64,000 bases of DNA, taken from NCBI RefSeq assembly GCF_019924635.1, contig NZ_CP065037.1:3534001-3598000 (forward strand), given 5' to 3'. Below the pieces are notes generated by a model. It had not been told where the DNA came from. It searched no databases and worked only from the letters and a program-made list of their open reading frames with translations. Position numbers and translations under genes: made by a program. This DNA comes from Leifsonia sp. ZF2019 (GTDB lineage: Bacteria; Actinomycetota; Actinomycetes; Actinomycetales; Microbacteriaceae). Positions 40,856 to 50,819 of this stretch are shown one piece after another (the stretch's first letter is position 1; each line of letters begins with the position of its first letter).

Positions 40856-43800
40856 TCAGGACGACGGGGTGAAGCGGATGTCGACCCAGTAGTTGTGGGT
40901 CACCACCTGATCCGGGAAGCCGGTCGAGTACGAGTACGCGCCGCCGTTCGCCGGGATCGTGAGCGCCCCGCTCGTGACCGCCGACGCGAGCCCGCCGACG
41001 GTCACGGCGTACGTGGACGCCGTGGTGTGGTACGAGGCCCGGTACTCGACACCGGCCTGGATCGGCACCGGCGTCGCGAACGTCACCTCCTGCCAGCCGC
41101 TCGCGGTCTCCGCCGTGTAGTTGGCGGTCGCGAGCACCTGACCCGTCGCGCTCCACAGCGTGGCCGTGTGCGTCCCGGTGTCTCCTGCGCCCTTGTAGAA
41201 GCGGATGCCGGAGATCGTCCCGGCCGTCGACGAGCTGAAGCGCACGCCGAGCTGGACGGGGCTGCCGTCCGGCCAGGAGGTCGACCCCGGAACCGAGGCG
41301 TCGGAGAAGAGGGTGGTCGAGGCGGGCGTGGTCGTGCCGCCTCCGGTCGAACCGCCGCCCGTGCCGCCGCCGGAGCCGGTCGAGCCGCCCGTCGTCCCGG
41401 TCGAGCCGCCCGTCGTCCCGGTCGAGCCTCCCGTCGTCCCGGTGGAGCCGCTGCCGGAGCCGCTCGACGCCGGGGCGAACACCACGTCGACGAAGTAGTT
41501 CGTCGCGTTGTAGCTGTAGGTCGGGAAGCCGCCCGCTGGGCCGTAGAAGTACCGGCCGTTCCCGGTCGTGCCGGCGGTGAGGGGTCCGGCCGTCTTGGCG
41601 GTGGCGAAGTCGTTCGACGTGTACGAGTAGTTGCCCTTCGGCGCCAGGTACGAGACCACGTAGGTGCTCCCGGGCGTCAGGGTCAGCGGCGTGCTCAGCT
41701 GCGCGGTCTGCCAGCCGGTCGCCGTCTCGTTCGTGAACGTGACGGTGGCGAGGCGGTTGCCGCTCGCATCCCAGATCGAGCCGGTGTGCGTCCCGGTGTT
41801 CGTGGCCCCCTTGTAGAACCGGATCGCGGTCACGGTGCCGGCCTGCGAGCTCGAGAACGACATCCCGAGCTCGACGGCGGAGGGGTCGTCCGTCGCCGCG
41901 AGCGTGGCCGGGGTGCTGCTGCCGAAGAAGGAGTAGGTGGTCGGCTGCGCGACGGAGGCCGTGGTGAACGACCAGTTCTGGGTCGGCAGTGTCGCGCCGT
42001 CGGTCGAGGTGACCCCGGAGACGCTCACCGAGATCGTCGCCCCGGCGGGCAGTGCCGCCGACGGGGTGAAGGTGAGGGTCTTGCCGTCGGCGGAGAGCGC
42101 CGTCGCTCCGGCGATCGCCGTCGAGCCGCTGGTCACCGTGTAGGTCGCCCCGGCGTTGATCGGCGCCGAGAGGGTGATCGAGATCGGGCTGTTCGTGGCG
42201 ACCCCGGTCGCTCCGCTCGCCGGGGACTGCGAGCTCACTGCGATCGCGGGCGCCTGCTTCGTGAAGACGACGTCGACGAGGTAGTTCGCGGTGGAGCTGC
42301 TGCCCGGGAAGCCGGTCGGGTACGTGTAGGCGCCCGCGTTCGTCCCGGCGCTCAGCGGAGTCCGCGTGATCCCGGAGCCGCTGAAGTCGCCCGGCGTGAC
42401 CGAGTAGGTGCCCGTCGGCGAGGAGTAGGCGGCGACGTAGGTCGTGCCCGCCGCGATGGTCACCGGTGACGAGAACGTCACCGTCTGCCAGCCCGACGTC
42501 GACTCGCCGCTGAAGGTCGCGCTCGCCAGGAGCCCGCCGGTCGCGGTGTAGAGGTAGCCGGTGTGCGTGCCCGTGTTGCCCGCGCTCTTGTAGAACCTGA
42601 CCCCCGAGACCGTGCCGGCGACCGAGCTCTGGAACTTCACGCCGAGCGTGACCGGGCTGTCCGTCACCTGGAGGATGCTCGGGGTGGTCGAGTCGGTGAA
42701 GAGGCCGCACGGGCAGGTGCCGGGCGCGGGGTCCGGCTTGACCGTGGTGAAGCTCCACGTGCCTCCGCTCGAGAGCGTCAGGCCGCCCGTGTCCTTCGCG
42801 GTCATCGTGACGGAGTACTGCACGAACCCGTTCAGGGCGGCCGACGGCGTGAAGGTCGCGGTCCGGGTGGTGGACGCGTACGAGACGGTGCCGGCGACCG
42901 GGTTGCCCAGCTGATCCTTGACGGTGAACGCGATGGTGGACGCGGTGACCGGCTTCGAGAACACGGCCCCGATGGTCGACGACGTCGGAACGCTCGACGA
43001 TCCCGGGAGCGGGAACTGCCCGGTCGCGGTCAGCGGCGAGCTGTCGGTGGTGGTGAAGACCGCGTCGACCCAGTAGTTGGCGGAGTCGTAGCTCGAGGTC
43101 GGGAACTGACCGGGCGTCGTCGTGTAGACGCCCGCACCGGCGGCGCCGTACCCACCCGCCACGGTCAGCGGGCCGGCGGTGATCCCGCGGTAGTAGAAGG
43201 ACTCGTTCGTGGCCGAGTAGTGCCCGTTCGGCGCCGTGTACGAGACGACGTAGGTGGTCCCGGACGAGACCGCGACGGCGGGGCTGAAGTTGGCCGTCTG
43301 CCATCCGCTGGCCGTCTCGTTCGTGAACGTGACGGTCGCGAGGCGCGTGCCGCTCGCGGTCCACAGCGACCCGGTGTGCGTTCCGGTGTTGGAGGTCGCC
43401 TTGTAGAAGCGAACGCCCGACACGAATCCGTCCTGGTTGGGCGTGAACTGCAGGCCCGCCTCGATCGGCGTCGCGTCACCCGCGTCAGCAGTGGCCGGAG
43501 CGGCGGTGCCGAACACGGTGTACGGCCCGGTGACGGTGAACGACCGGCTGGCGGGCGTCGCCGCGAAGTTGCCGCTGTCGTCCATCGCCCTCACCTTGAC
43601 GGCCTGGGAGCCCGCGCCCTGCTGCGTGTACGTGTACGTCCAGCTCGTCGTTCCTGTCGCCGCGTGGTAGGTGGAGCCTCCGTCGGTCGATACCTCGACG
43701 CCGGCGACGACGCCGCCCACGTCGCTGGCGGTGCCGGTCAGGGTGACCTTCGCCCCGTTGGCGATCGAGGCGCCGGAGGCCGGGGCGGTGATCGAGACGG

Positions 43801-45454
43801 TCGGAGCCGTCGTGTCGGTGGACTTGGTGGCCGCGACGAGTCCCGCCATCAGCGTCCCCGGCTGCGCGTTCATGTCGGCCAGGAGGTTGACCTGCGCCTG
43901 CTGCATCCGCACGTCGGCGGGCGCGCCGTCTCCGTCGTGCTCCTGGTCGAGTCCCCACGACCATTGGATGGTGCCGGCCGAGAAGACCAGGGCCCCGCTG
44001 GCCGCGCGGTACAGGGTGACGTGGTGCGTCGTCGTCCCGGGGATGACCGTGTTGCCGTAGTCCTGCAGGTACTGGGGCACGGCGCCGACCGTCGTCGAGA
44101 GCTGCACCAGTCCGGCGGGCCGGAAGCCGTTGTCGACGTCTTCGTCCGACTCGTAGCCGATGGTGTGGGGCGCGAGCGCCGTCGTGGAGCCGGCCGCCAT
44201 GCTCGAGAGGCCGGTGTTGCGCCAGAGCCTGGTCTTGCCCTGCGCCGCCGTGACGGTGATCGCGAGGTCGCTGAAGTTGGACATGTACTGCGTGCCGGTC
44301 AGGCCGTTCTCCGGCATTCCCGCGCCGTTGGCCTGGGAGGCGAACCGCGGATCCCGCCAGGTTCCCGTCCACTCGGCAGTCGGGTCGATCTTCTTGTCGG
44401 CCCAGGTCTCCTTGTACGACACCAGCGTCCGGTAGGCGGTCGGTGTCCCGGCGACGGAGTTCTCGTAGCGCGTGTGCCAGTACATCTCGTTGCCCGACAG
44501 GAACTGCAGGTTCACGCCGGCATCCCGCGCCGCGAGCACGTTCGCACGCTGGTTCGCCGACCAGTACTCGTCGTGGCCGACGGAGAGGAAGACCTTGTGC
44601 TTCGTGAGGAGCGAGCCGTAGCGGTCGGTGTCGACGCCCGCCATGTAGGCGACGTTGTACCCGTTCTTCTCGAGGAATCGGACCTCGGGATACTCGTTGG
44701 CGAAGTAGAAGTCGCGCCCGCTGTTGTCGCCGCGCGTGACCACCGGCCGGTTGTAGCTGATCTTGTAGGCGCGGCCGTTCGCGGCGCCCTGGTAGAAGTC
44801 GGAGCCGCCGTAGGTGTTGTACGCCTGCCACGTCGGGTCGGAGGTCTGGAAGAGCACGGGGGCCGTCGACGCGTCGTTGCGCACGATGAACGTGATCTGG
44901 CTCTTGCCGCCGGTGTCGGTGCGGGTGAGGAGGGCGATGTAGACGCCCGAGACGACATCCGTCGGGACGTTCCAGGAGGCCGACTGGGCCCAGTTGCCGC
45001 AGTCGTAGAGCTCGGTGGTCGCGTCCGTGACGCACTGCGGCTGGATCTGCGGGAGGGCGGCGGAGACGGGGACGTCGGCGATCTTGCGGGCGCCCAGGCC
45101 CTGGTAGTAGCCGGTGCGGAAGATCTGGATGGTGTAGGCGTGGGCGTCGGTGTCGACCTTGAAGCCGATCGTGCCGCCCACATTCACACTGATATCGGTG
45201 GAGAAGCCCTGGATGCTGGGGTCGCCCGCGCCGCTGATGTCCCACACCGAGGGGTCGGTGCCGGCGAGCGCGTTCTCGCAGACGATGGGGTTCGCGGCGG
45301 TGCCGCAGCCGCTGGCCGCCCGCGCCGCCTGTCCGAACGCCACGGCGAGCCAGGTGACCAGCACGACGACCATCACGGCGGCGACCGCGCCGAGCGGTGA
45401 CAGGCGACGCCCCGTGCCTGTCCCGCGCATCCAGATAGACTGAGCTTTACTCAC
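40856..45454 (-). CDS. Very large secreted protein: DMFase-beta-like domain, Ig-like domains and four DUF4082 domains
   Basis: About 1532 residues. A signal peptide (~15-46) leads to a large N-terminal domain (~47-525) matching N,N-dimethylformamidase beta-subunit-like proteins: GFKVDTDAHAYTIQIFRTGYYQGLGAR, RDFYFANEYPEVRFLEKNGYNV and LSVGHDEYWSANQRANVLAARDAGV. Then an Ig-like domain (~545-635), four DUF4082 domains (each with VRFYK...NTGTHTG, S/ATGWQ and TYVV/AYS), two Big_5-type domains between them and a Gly/Ser/Thr linker of repeated STGTTGG before the last DUF4082. Start: the site D -10 lies 7 nt before a GTG at 45454, suggesting a leaderless message; ATG at 45430 is the alternative. Probably binds or processes EPS outside the cell. 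Confidence 0.8.
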   Translation of the reverse strand: MSKAQSIWMRGTGTGRRLSPLGAVAAVMVVVLVTWLAVAFGQAARAASGCGTAANPIVCENALAGTDPSVWDISGAGDPSIQGFSTDISVNVGGTIGFKVDTDAHAYTIQIFRTGYYQGLGARKIADVPVSAALPQIQPQCVTDATTELYDCGNWAQSASWNVPTDVVSGVYIALLTRTDTGGKSQITFIVRNDASTAPVLFQTSDPTWQAYNTYGGSDFYQGAANGRAYKISYNRPVVTRGDNSGRDFYFANEYPEVRFLEKNGYNVAYMAGVDTDRYGSLLTKHKVFLSVGHDEYWSANQRANVLAARDAGVNLQFLSGNEMYWHTRYENSVAGTPTAYRTLVSYKETWADKKIDPTAEWTGTWRDPRFASQANGAGMPENGLTGTQYMSNFSDLAITVTAAQGKTRLWRNTGLSSMAAGSTTALAPHTIGYESDEDVDNGFRPAGLVQLSTTVGAVPQYLQDYGNTVIPGTTTHHVTLYRAASGALVFSAGTIQWSWGLDQEHDGDGAPADVRMQQAQVNLLADMNAQPGTLMAGLVAATKSTDTTAPTVSITAPASGASIANGAKVTLTGTASDVGGVVAGVEVSTDGGSTYHAATGTTSWTYTYTQQGAGSQAVKVRAMDDSGNFAATPASRSFTVTGPYTVFGTAAPATADAGDATPIEAGLQFTPNQDGFVSGVRFYKATSNTGTHTGSLWTASGTRLATVTFTNETASGWQTANFSPAVAVSSGTTYVVSYTAPNGHYSATNESFYYRGITAGPLTVAGGYGAAGAGVYTTTPGQFPTSSYDSANYWVDAVFTTTDSSPLTATGQFPLPGSSSVPTSSTIGAVFSKPVTASTIAFTVKDQLGNPVAGTVSYASTTRTATFTPSAALNGFVQYSVTMTAKDTGGLTLSSGGTWSFTTVKPDPAPGTCPCGLFTDSTTPSILQVTDSPVTLGVKFQSSVAGTVSGVRFYKSAGNTGTHTGYLYTATGGLLASATFSGESTSGWQTVTFSSPVTIAAGTTYVAAYSSPTGTYSVTPGDFSGSGITRTPLSAGTNAGAYTYPTGFPGSSSTANYLVDVVFTKQAPAIAVSSQSPASGATGVATNSPISITLSAPINAGATYTVTSGSTAIAGATALSADGKTLTFTPSAALPAGATISVSVSGVTSTDGATLPTQNWSFTTASVAQPTTYSFFGSSTPATLAATDDPSAVELGMSFSSSQAGTVTAIRFYKGATNTGTHTGSIWDASGNRLATVTFTNETATGWQTAQLSTPLTLTPGSTYVVSYLAPKGNYSYTSNDFATAKTAGPLTAGTTGNGRYFYGPAGGFPTYSYNATNYFVDVVFAPASSGSGSGSTGTTGGSTGTTGGSTGTTGGSTGSGGGTGGGSTGGGTTTPASTTLFSDASVPGSTSWPDGSPVQLGVRFSSSTAGTISGIRFYKGAGDTGTHTATLWSATGQVLATANYTAETASGWQEVTFATPVPIQAGVEYRASYHTTASTYAVTVGGLASAVTSGALTIPANGGAYSYSTGFPDQVVTHNYWVDIRFTPSS
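41379..41441 (-). repeat. Three tandem 21-bp coding repeats
   Basis: GTCGAGCC(G/T)CCCGTCGTCCCG-type unit at 41379, 41400 and 41421. It encodes the STGTTGG linker between the third and fourth DUF4082 domains. Confidence 0.9.
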
Positions 45455-45459
45455 ATCTG

Positions 45460-45535
45460 AGAGATTGTCACATTTTCGCGCCGGCTGCGCACCCCCCAAC
45501 GGGGGACGAACCGCATTCTCCTGAACGAGTACGAT
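45460..45535. promoter_or_regulatory. EPS promoter site D (divergent)
   Basis: Box CCCCCC-AAC-GGGGG at 45492-45505. On the minus strand CAATCT (45467-45462) lies at the same spacing as in sites A-C and gives a start at the GTG of the DUF4082 gene. On the plus strand TACGAT (45530-45535) lies at the mirror spacing, upstream of the glycosyltransferase at 45628. One box could serve both directions. Confidence 0.6.
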
Positions 45536-45627
45536 CGGAGCATACCTGACGAATCCTCGTCTTTGATGCGCTCACGGGGGAGGATGGTCGGTCCGGTCTC
45601 GAGTCTCGACAGCACGGAAGGGGAACC

Positions 45628-46482
45628 GTGGACATCCGCACGGTGAGCGGGGCGGTCATCGTCCCGGCGCACGACGAGGAGGCGGTGCTCGCGCGCACGC
45701 TCGATGCGCTGCGGCCGGTCGCCGCGAGCGGCACCGTCGACGTGATCGTCGTCTGCAACGGTTGCTCGGACGCCACCGCCGACATCGCGCGCCGCTACGC
45801 CGGCCTCACCGTGATCGAGATCGAGGCGGCCTCCAAGGTCGCCGCGATGAATGTCGGAGATGCCGCGACGCAGCGCTGGCCGCGTCTCTATCTCGACGCC
45901 GACATCCAGATCGAGCCCGAGGCGGTGGCCGCCGTGCTGCACGAGCTCGCGCGCCCCGACGGCCCTCTCGCCGCCCGGCCCGCCTCGGTGGAGGACGTGC
46001 ACGACGCGACCTTCCCGGTCCGCGCCTACTACCGCGCGCGTGCCCGTATCCCGGAGGTCGGAGTGCGCCTCTGGGGCGCGGGCGGGTATGCGGTGTCGCA
46101 GACCGGGCACGCACGCTTCGAGCGATTCCCCGACATCGTGAACGACGACTCCTGGATCCACAACCTCTTCACCGACGACGAGAAGGCGGTCCTCGACACC
46201 CCGCCGATGCTCGTCCGGGTGCCCCGCACGACCACCGCCCTGCTCGCCGTCATCACCCGGCACCGCCGGGGGCAGCTCGACCTCGGCGTCTCCCTGGGCG
46301 AGCAGTCTTCTCAGCGCGCCCGCGCCATCCTGCGGAGCGCGAAGGGCCCGCGCAGTGCCGTCGACGCCTTCTGCTACGCCGCCCTCACCCAGATCTCCCG
46401 GATGCGCTCGCGCCGTGCCGACGCGACCCAGTGGTCACGCGACCCCAGCACCCGCGAACCGTCCCCGGCCTCCCCCCGCTGA
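45628..46482 (+). CDS. Glycosyltransferase family 2
   Basis: A 284-residue GT-A protein. VSGAVIVPAHDEEAVLARTLDAL, VDVIVVCNGCSDAT, RLYLDADIQIEPEA (DxD) and WGAGGYAVSQTGHARFERFPDIVNDDSWI (acceptor-binding/catalytic loop). No membrane helices. GTG start with GGAAGGGG just upstream. Right-hand border of the EPS locus, divergent from the DUF4082 gene. Confidence 0.9.
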   Translation: MDIRTVSGAVIVPAHDEEAVLARTLDALRPVAASGTVDVIVVCNGCSDATADIARRYAGLTVIEIEAASKVAAMNVGDAATQRWPRLYLDADIQIEPEAVAAVLHELARPDGPLAARPASVEDVHDATFPVRAYYRARARIPEVGVRLWGAGGYAVSQTGHARFERFPDIVNDDSWIHNLFTDDEKAVLDTPPMLVRVPRTTTALLAVITRHRRGQLDLGVSLGEQSSQRARAILRSAKGPRSAVDAFCYAALTQISRMRSRRADATQWSRDPSTREPSPASPR

Positions 46483-46599
46483 CCGCCCCGCCCCGCGCAG
46501 ACCGAGCCGCCCCACCGCGCCCGCCCCGCGCAATTCCGGAGATCTTCCACGCCCGCCTCAGAGTCACCGTTCGAACGGCGGATTCGCCGGCGCGTCGCC

Positions 46600-47817
46600 T
46601 CAGAAGGCCGGAGTTCCGGAGACCCGCACCCCGCCCGCCAGCACCAGCTCACGCGGAGGAGCCAGCACCAGCGCCTCCGGCACGTTCTGCGCGTCGACCA
46701 GCACCACGTCGGCGGGAGCGCCCGCCACCAGATCGTGCACCGGTCGCCCGACGAACACCCCCGCCTCGCTCGTCGCGAGACGCACCACGTCGGTCAGCTC
46801 TTCGTCGCGCCGGGCGCCGGAGAGCTGGGCCAGCCGGGTCGCGAGGCGCAGCATGTCGCCGTCGCCGTACGGCCCCCACAGGTCGCGGATGCCGTCGGTT
46901 CCGAGGCCGACCGGCACCCGCGCGGCGCGGAGGTCGGCGAGCGGAAGGCGAGACGCGTTGATCGGCGCGACCGTGGTGATCGACACCCCGGCCTCCCGCA
47001 GCTCCTCCACCAGCGCGCGCTGCCGCGCCGGCGGCAGGTCGCCGATGGCGAAGCCGTGTGCCACGTTGACGCGGCCGGCCAGCCCGAGCGAACGCGTCCG
47101 CTCGACGATGAGATCGTACTCGAACGCGCCCAGCTCTCCGCCCTCGTGCAGGTGGATGTCGAGACCGACGCCGCGGCGGTCCGCGATCTCGAACAGTGCG
47201 TCCAGCTGGCCGACCGGATCCCGGTCGATCAGTGCCGGGTCGAGACCGCCGACGTGGTCGGCCCCCTCGGCGGCCGCGCGATCGAGCAGTTCGAGCACAC
47301 CGGGGCGGCGCAGCACGCCGTCCTGCGGGAACGCGACGACCTCCAGCGCGACCGGCACGCCGAGCGCGGCCACGGCCTCCCGCACCACGGCGATGCCGCG
47401 CAGTCCGACGCCGAGGTCGACGTCCACGTGCGACCGGAACGCCGTCGTGCCCTGCGCGACCAGCGCGCGCAGCAACTGCAGTGTGCTGTCCGGGCTCGGG
47501 ATGCCGAGCTCGTCGCGGTGGGCGCGCTCGTGCGCGATGCGGCCCTGGGTCGTGGCCTCCCCGCCGTACGGCACCCACTCCCGCCCCCACCAGCTCTTGT
47601 CGAGATGGGCGTGCGCGTTGACGAGCCCCGGCAGCGCGAGCAGCCCGCGGCCGTCGATCGTCTCGCCGCCGACGAGCTCCGGCCGCGCGGGATCGTGCGG
47701 CTCGACGGCTGCGATCGTGCCACCCTCGATCAGGAGGTCGGAGGCGGCGCCGCCCCACGGCCGCACGTCGGTCAGCAGCACCGCGGCCTGCGCCGTGGCG
47801 TCGTGCGCACCGCTCAT
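46600..47817 (-). CDS. Amidohydrolase of the cytosine deaminase-like group
   Basis: A 405-residue metal-dependent hydrolase. NAHAHLDKSWWG is the HxH motif of TrzF/CodA-like amidohydrolases; HVDVDLG, HLHEGGELG, NVAHGF and GTDGIRDLWGPYG supply the later metal ligands and catalytic Asp. Cytosolic. Substrate may be a pyrimidine, pterin or N-acyl compound. The ATG overlaps the pip stop by 4 nt, so it is coupled to the peptidase gene. Confidence 0.88.
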   Translation of the reverse strand: MSGAHDATAQAAVLLTDVRPWGGAASDLLIEGGTIAAVEPHDPARPELVGGETIDGRGLLALPGLVNAHAHLDKSWWGREWVPYGGEATTQGRIAHERAHRDELGIPSPDSTLQLLRALVAQGTTAFRSHVDVDLGVGLRGIAVVREAVAALGVPVALEVVAFPQDGVLRRPGVLELLDRAAAEGADHVGGLDPALIDRDPVGQLDALFEIADRRGVGLDIHLHEGGELGAFEYDLIVERTRSLGLAGRVNVAHGFAIGDLPPARQRALVEELREAGVSITTVAPINASRLPLADLRAARVPVGLGTDGIRDLWGPYGDGDMLRLATRLAQLSGARRDEELTDVVRLATSEAGVFVGRPVHDLVAGAPADVVLVDAQNVPEALVLAPPRELVLAGGVRVSGTPAF

Positions 47818-48773
47818 CGGTCCGCGAATCGGTCGGTCGCCTCGATCAACGCGTCGAGGATGCCCGGCTCGTCGTAGGCGTGCCCGGCGTCCGGGATCAT
47901 CCGCAGCTCGGCCTCCGGCCACGCCCGGTGCAGGTCCCACGCGGTCATCGGCGGGGTGCAGACGTCGTAGCGGCCCTGCACGATCACGCCGGGGATGTCG
48001 GCGAGGAGGTGCGCGTCGCGGATCAGCTGCCCGTCCTCGAACCAGCCCCCGTGTGTGAAGAAGTGGTTCTCGATGCGCGCGAAGGCGACCGCGTACTCCG
48101 GCTCCGTGAACGTCGCCACCAGCTCGGGCCGGGGACGCAGCGTGATCGTGGACGACTCCCACCGCGACCACGCGACCGCCGCCGGACCGTGCACCGCCGG
48201 GTCGGGGTCGGCGAGCAGCCGAGCGTAGGCGCGGATGAGGTGGCCGCGCTCCTCCACCGGCACCGGCTCCAGGAAGCCTTCCCACAGATCGGGGTACAGC
48301 GCGGCGGCCCCGCCCTCGTAGAACCAGTCCAGCTCCTCGGCGCGCAGCGTGAAGATCCCGCGCAGCACGAGTTCGGTCACGCGCTCGGGATGCGTCTCCG
48401 CGTACGCCAGCGCCAGGGTGCTGCCCCAGGAGCCGCCGAACACCTGCCACTTCTCGATCGCGAAATGCTCCCGCAGGCGTTCGATGTCGGCCACCAGGTG
48501 CCACGTCGTGTTGAGCGACAGGTCCGCCTCCGGCTCGCTCGCGTGCGGGAGGCTCTTGCCGCAACCCCGCTGGTCGAACAGCACGATGCGGTACTTCGCC
48601 GGATCGAAGAGGCGCCGGTGCGACGGGGTCGTCCCGCCGCCCGGGCCCCCGTGCAGGAACACGACTGGCTTGCCCTCCGGGTTGCCGCTCGCCTCCCAGT
48701 ACAGCTCCTGGCCGTCGCCGACGTCCAGCATTCCGGTCTCGTACGGCTCGATCTCGGGGTACAGGGTTCGCAT
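47814..48773 (-). CDS. pip: Proline iminopeptidase
   Basis: A 319-residue alpha/beta hydrolase of peptidase family S33. HGGPGGG (41-47) oxyanion loop, nucleophile Ser115 in GGSWGS, Asp in GRYDVCTP and His in AGHAYDE. DQRGCGKS is the other family signature. It releases N-terminal proline from peptides. ATG start; upstream partner of the amidohydrolase. Confidence 0.95.
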   Translation of the reverse strand: MRTLYPEIEPYETGMLDVGDGQELYWEASGNPEGKPVVFLHGGPGGGTTPSHRRLFDPAKYRIVLFDQRGCGKSLPHASEPEADLSLNTTWHLVADIERLREHFAIEKWQVFGGSWGSTLALAYAETHPERVTELVLRGIFTLRAEELDWFYEGGAAALYPDLWEGFLEPVPVEERGHLIRAYARLLADPDPAVHGPAAVAWSRWESSTITLRPRPELVATFTEPEYAVAFARIENHFFTHGGWFEDGQLIRDAHLLADIPGVIVQGRYDVCTPPMTAWDLHRAWPEAELRMIPDAGHAYDEPGILDALIEATDRFADR

Positions 48774-48794
48774 GCTGTCGAGGCTACCGGCCGG

Positions 48795-49679
48795 TCAGAG
48801 CCGAGCCGCGGACACCGAGAACGTGTCGCACGCCTGCGCGCCCTGCTGGTAGCCGGTGGTGAACCAGCGCTGCCGTTGCTCCGCCGACCCGTGCGTCCAT
48901 CCCTCCGGGTCCACCCGCCCGGTCGACGCCTGCTGGATGCGGTCGTCGCCCACCGACGCCGCGGCGCTCAGCGCATCCTGGATCTGCGCCGTCGTGATCG
49001 GCTGCAGGAACGCCACCCCGTTCTCGTCCGCCGTCGTCGACGCCGCGGCCGCCCACGAACCGGCGAAGCAGTCCGCCTGCAGTTCGAGGCGCACGCTGTC
49101 GGACGCCGCCCCCGCCGCGCGGCTGGTGTGCTGCGCCATGATCCCGCCGATGTTCTGGATATGGTGGCCCCACTCGTGCGCGACCACGTACATCTCTGCC
49201 AGCGGTCCGCCGCTCGACCCGAACCGGGACCGCAGCTCGTCGTAGAACCCGGTGTCGACGTAGATCGTGCGATCGGCCGGGCAGTAGAACGGCCCTGTCG
49301 CGCTCGACGCGGACCCGCACCCCGTGCTCGTCCCTCCGGTGAAGAGGACGAAGTCCGGCGAGCTGTACCGCCCGCCGAGCGCGGGCAGCTCTGTCGCCCA
49401 GTACGCCTCCAGCGACGCCGCCGCCCCCTTCATCCGGCAGTCGACGCTCGCATTCGCATCCGCGCCGGTCCGGCAGTCCTGCAGCTCCGAGCCCGTGCCG
49501 ATCTGCTGGGAGCCCGTCGCGTCCCCGCCGACCAGCCCGCTCACATCCACCCCGAGCAGCTGTGCGATCAGGAACACCACGACCGCGCCGACCCCGACCC
49601 CGCCGGCCGCGATCCCCGCCGTGCGCCCACGGCGCTTGACCTTGCCGCCACTGATGTCCGCGTCGGGATTGAACGTCAT
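48795..49679 (-). CDS. Neutral zinc metallopeptidase (YpfJ/KPN_02809 family)
   Basis: A 294-residue membrane-anchored protein. N-terminal cytoplasmic tail, one transmembrane helix (GIAAGGVGVGAVVVFLIAQLLGV), extracytoplasmic domain with the zinc motif HEWGH (His168, Glu169, His172) followed by ELQADCFAGSWA providing the third ligand. Several Cys (70, 81, 121, 133) may form disulfides. Biological substrate unknown. Confidence 0.92.
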   Translation of the reverse strand: MTFNPDADISGGKVKRRGRTAGIAAGGVGVGAVVVFLIAQLLGVDVSGLVGGDATGSQQIGTGSELQDCRTGADANASVDCRMKGAAASLEAYWATELPALGGRYSSPDFVLFTGGTSTGCGSASSATGPFYCPADRTIYVDTGFYDELRSRFGSSGGPLAEMYVVAHEWGHHIQNIGGIMAQHTSRAAGAASDSVRLELQADCFAGSWAAAASTTADENGVAFLQPITTAQIQDALSAAASVGDDRIQQASTGRVDPEGWTHGSAEQRQRWFTTGYQQGAQACDTFSVSAARL

Positions 49680-49790
49680 GCGGCACACGGTACCGCGGAG
49701 CGGGGGTCCCGGGTATGGGTGGCGGTGCGCAGGCCGGGGCAGCGGTTTCTCCCGGCCCGGCCCATCCCGCTCGCCGTGCACCCGGGCTAG

Positions 49791-50783
<993 letters not shown>

Positions 50784-50819
50784 CGCAGACGGCCGAGCCG
50801 GGCACTCGGCGGAGGACCG

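Noticed and set aside
40851..40866. Hairpin at the end of the DUF4082 gene as a terminator
   Set aside because: A 7-bp stem with a 2-nt loop overlapping the stop codon and no U-tract; too weak to separate the following dehydrogenase transcript.
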